A stretch of DNA of 16,948 bases, taken from Scytalidium lignicola. Lineage: Eukaryota; Ascomycota; Leotiomycetes. The stretch lies in assembly GCA_002812745.2 (NCBI GenBank), contig NCSJ02000562.1, positions 1 through 16,948 of the forward strand, written 5' to 3'. Positions 16,358-16,948 of the stretch are shown piece by piece. Position 1 is the first letter of the stretch. Every line of letters begins with the position of its first letter. The notes under the pieces were generated by a model. The model saw nothing but the letters and a program-made list of their open reading frames with translations. It ran no database searches and had not been told where the DNA came from. Made by a program: the position numbers and the translations under genes.

Positions 16358-16948
16358 TGAAGCCCTGAAGCTAGAGCCTCGATCGACGACGGTGCAGAAA
16401 GAGGCGAGACCAAACAACTAAACTCTCTCGACACTCCCTCAGCTGAAGTATAAGACAGGTTGGTGTAGCTTATATGTCTTCAAAAGCCACGGGTCAGGGC
16501 AATAAAGACGCAAATAAGATTATTTTCTATATGTCCTCCTAAAGTTAAAGAGACCTAAGATACTAGAAGACGTGCCGTATATAGAGTAGAGGTAAACACC
16601 GTGGTTTTAAATCACTATTTATGATAGTACGGACCCGGCAAGCGTTGACTACCACACTATATTACAATAATTGACTCTTTCTAACACTTAGCATTTACCA
16701 TGGCAGTATAAGCAAATATAATATCCCCTCAGCGGCGGCCCAGTGAGTGGGTGTTGGCTCCAAACTTGAGTGGCTGAGAGAGATTTTCGGCACAAGAAGC
16801 CCGAGACTACGAGTGATAGCACGACTCACCCTCGTTGTCAGCTGCTAGGATACTAGAGACGCCGCCAAACTGTTTTGCAGCACTTCTTTCCCTTGGCCTT
16901 TATTTCCTATGAATATTCAATAGAAATCTCAGCTGAAGTTGATTTCCT

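Larger units (their letters stand above)
16054..16948. other. GC-balanced flank without a convincing gene
   Basis: Composition changes to near-balanced with ordinary CpG content, so this DNA was probably not subject to the same mutation. It may be host intergenic sequence or another unrecognised element. Both strands have stops in all frames at short intervals. The longest start-led plus-strand frame I notice is 22 codons from ATG 16474 (MSSKATGQGNKD...), too short to call. Promoter-like motifs lie at 16263-16357. I see no tRNA, rRNA or LTR end. Confidence 0.5.

Noticed and set aside
16474..16690. Possible small gene with ATG 16474 and an intron (GTAAAC near 16591, CTAAC and TTAG near 16690)
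   Set aside because: The frame stops after 22 codons, before the suggested donor, and the branch site is too close to the acceptor. No homology is recognised.
1..16948. CRISPR array, IS elements, bacterial operons, tRNA or rRNA genes
   Set aside because: No regularly spaced repeats, cloverleaf-like sequences or rRNA blocks were seen, and the gene content is eukaryotic retrotransposon.

Overview
The window looks like a repeat-rich, strongly AT-biased block from a filamentous ascomycete nuclear genome (Pezizomycotina is an inference). The evidence is several chromodomain-bearing Ty3/gypsy LTR retrotransposons (chromoviruses) destroyed almost entirely by C-to-T and G-to-A transitions, as repeat-induced point mutation (RIP) would do. 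Nearly every in-frame stop is TAA or TAG where the family normally has Gln, Trp or Arg, and lost Cys or His residues have mostly become Tyr. I see no intact host gene, no tRNA or rRNA, and no CRISPR.

Layout. 1-491: 5' end of minus-strand element D (start of gag, leader, 5' LTR), leaving the window on the left. 492-2320: very AT-rich sequence with nothing recognisable. 2321-7192: minus-strand element A, read leftward as gag C-terminal part, protease, reverse transcriptase, RNase H, integrase, chromodomain and 3' LTR. 7193-14406: complete minus-strand element B with two LTRs, gag, pol and chromodomain; its RNase H/integrase part is full of ambiguous bases. 14407-15809: N-terminal two thirds of a third gag (C), broken just after its zinc knuckle. 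15810-16053: an LTR of a different family, adjoining gag C. 16054-16948: balanced, little-mutated DNA with promoter-like repeats and no convincing gene.

The most interesting feature is a plus-strand gene remnant in both A and B, between the 3' LTR and the end of pol. It is antisense to the element's own transcript and meets pol tail to tail. Both copies show the exact spacing of a fungal Zn(II)2-Cys6 cluster, several Cys having become Tyr, followed by a charged coiled-coil-like stretch. Two divergent elements carry it in the same place, so it looks like an inherited accessory gene of this retrotransposon clade.

Gag C stops at the right edge of B just after its zinc knuckle, and gag A starts at the left edge of B just where the post-knuckle acidic linker would come. 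B may therefore sit inside one older gag gene. Against this, the LTRs at 2321 and 15810 are of different families and B lacks a clean target-site duplication, so nested insertion and rearrangement both remain possible.
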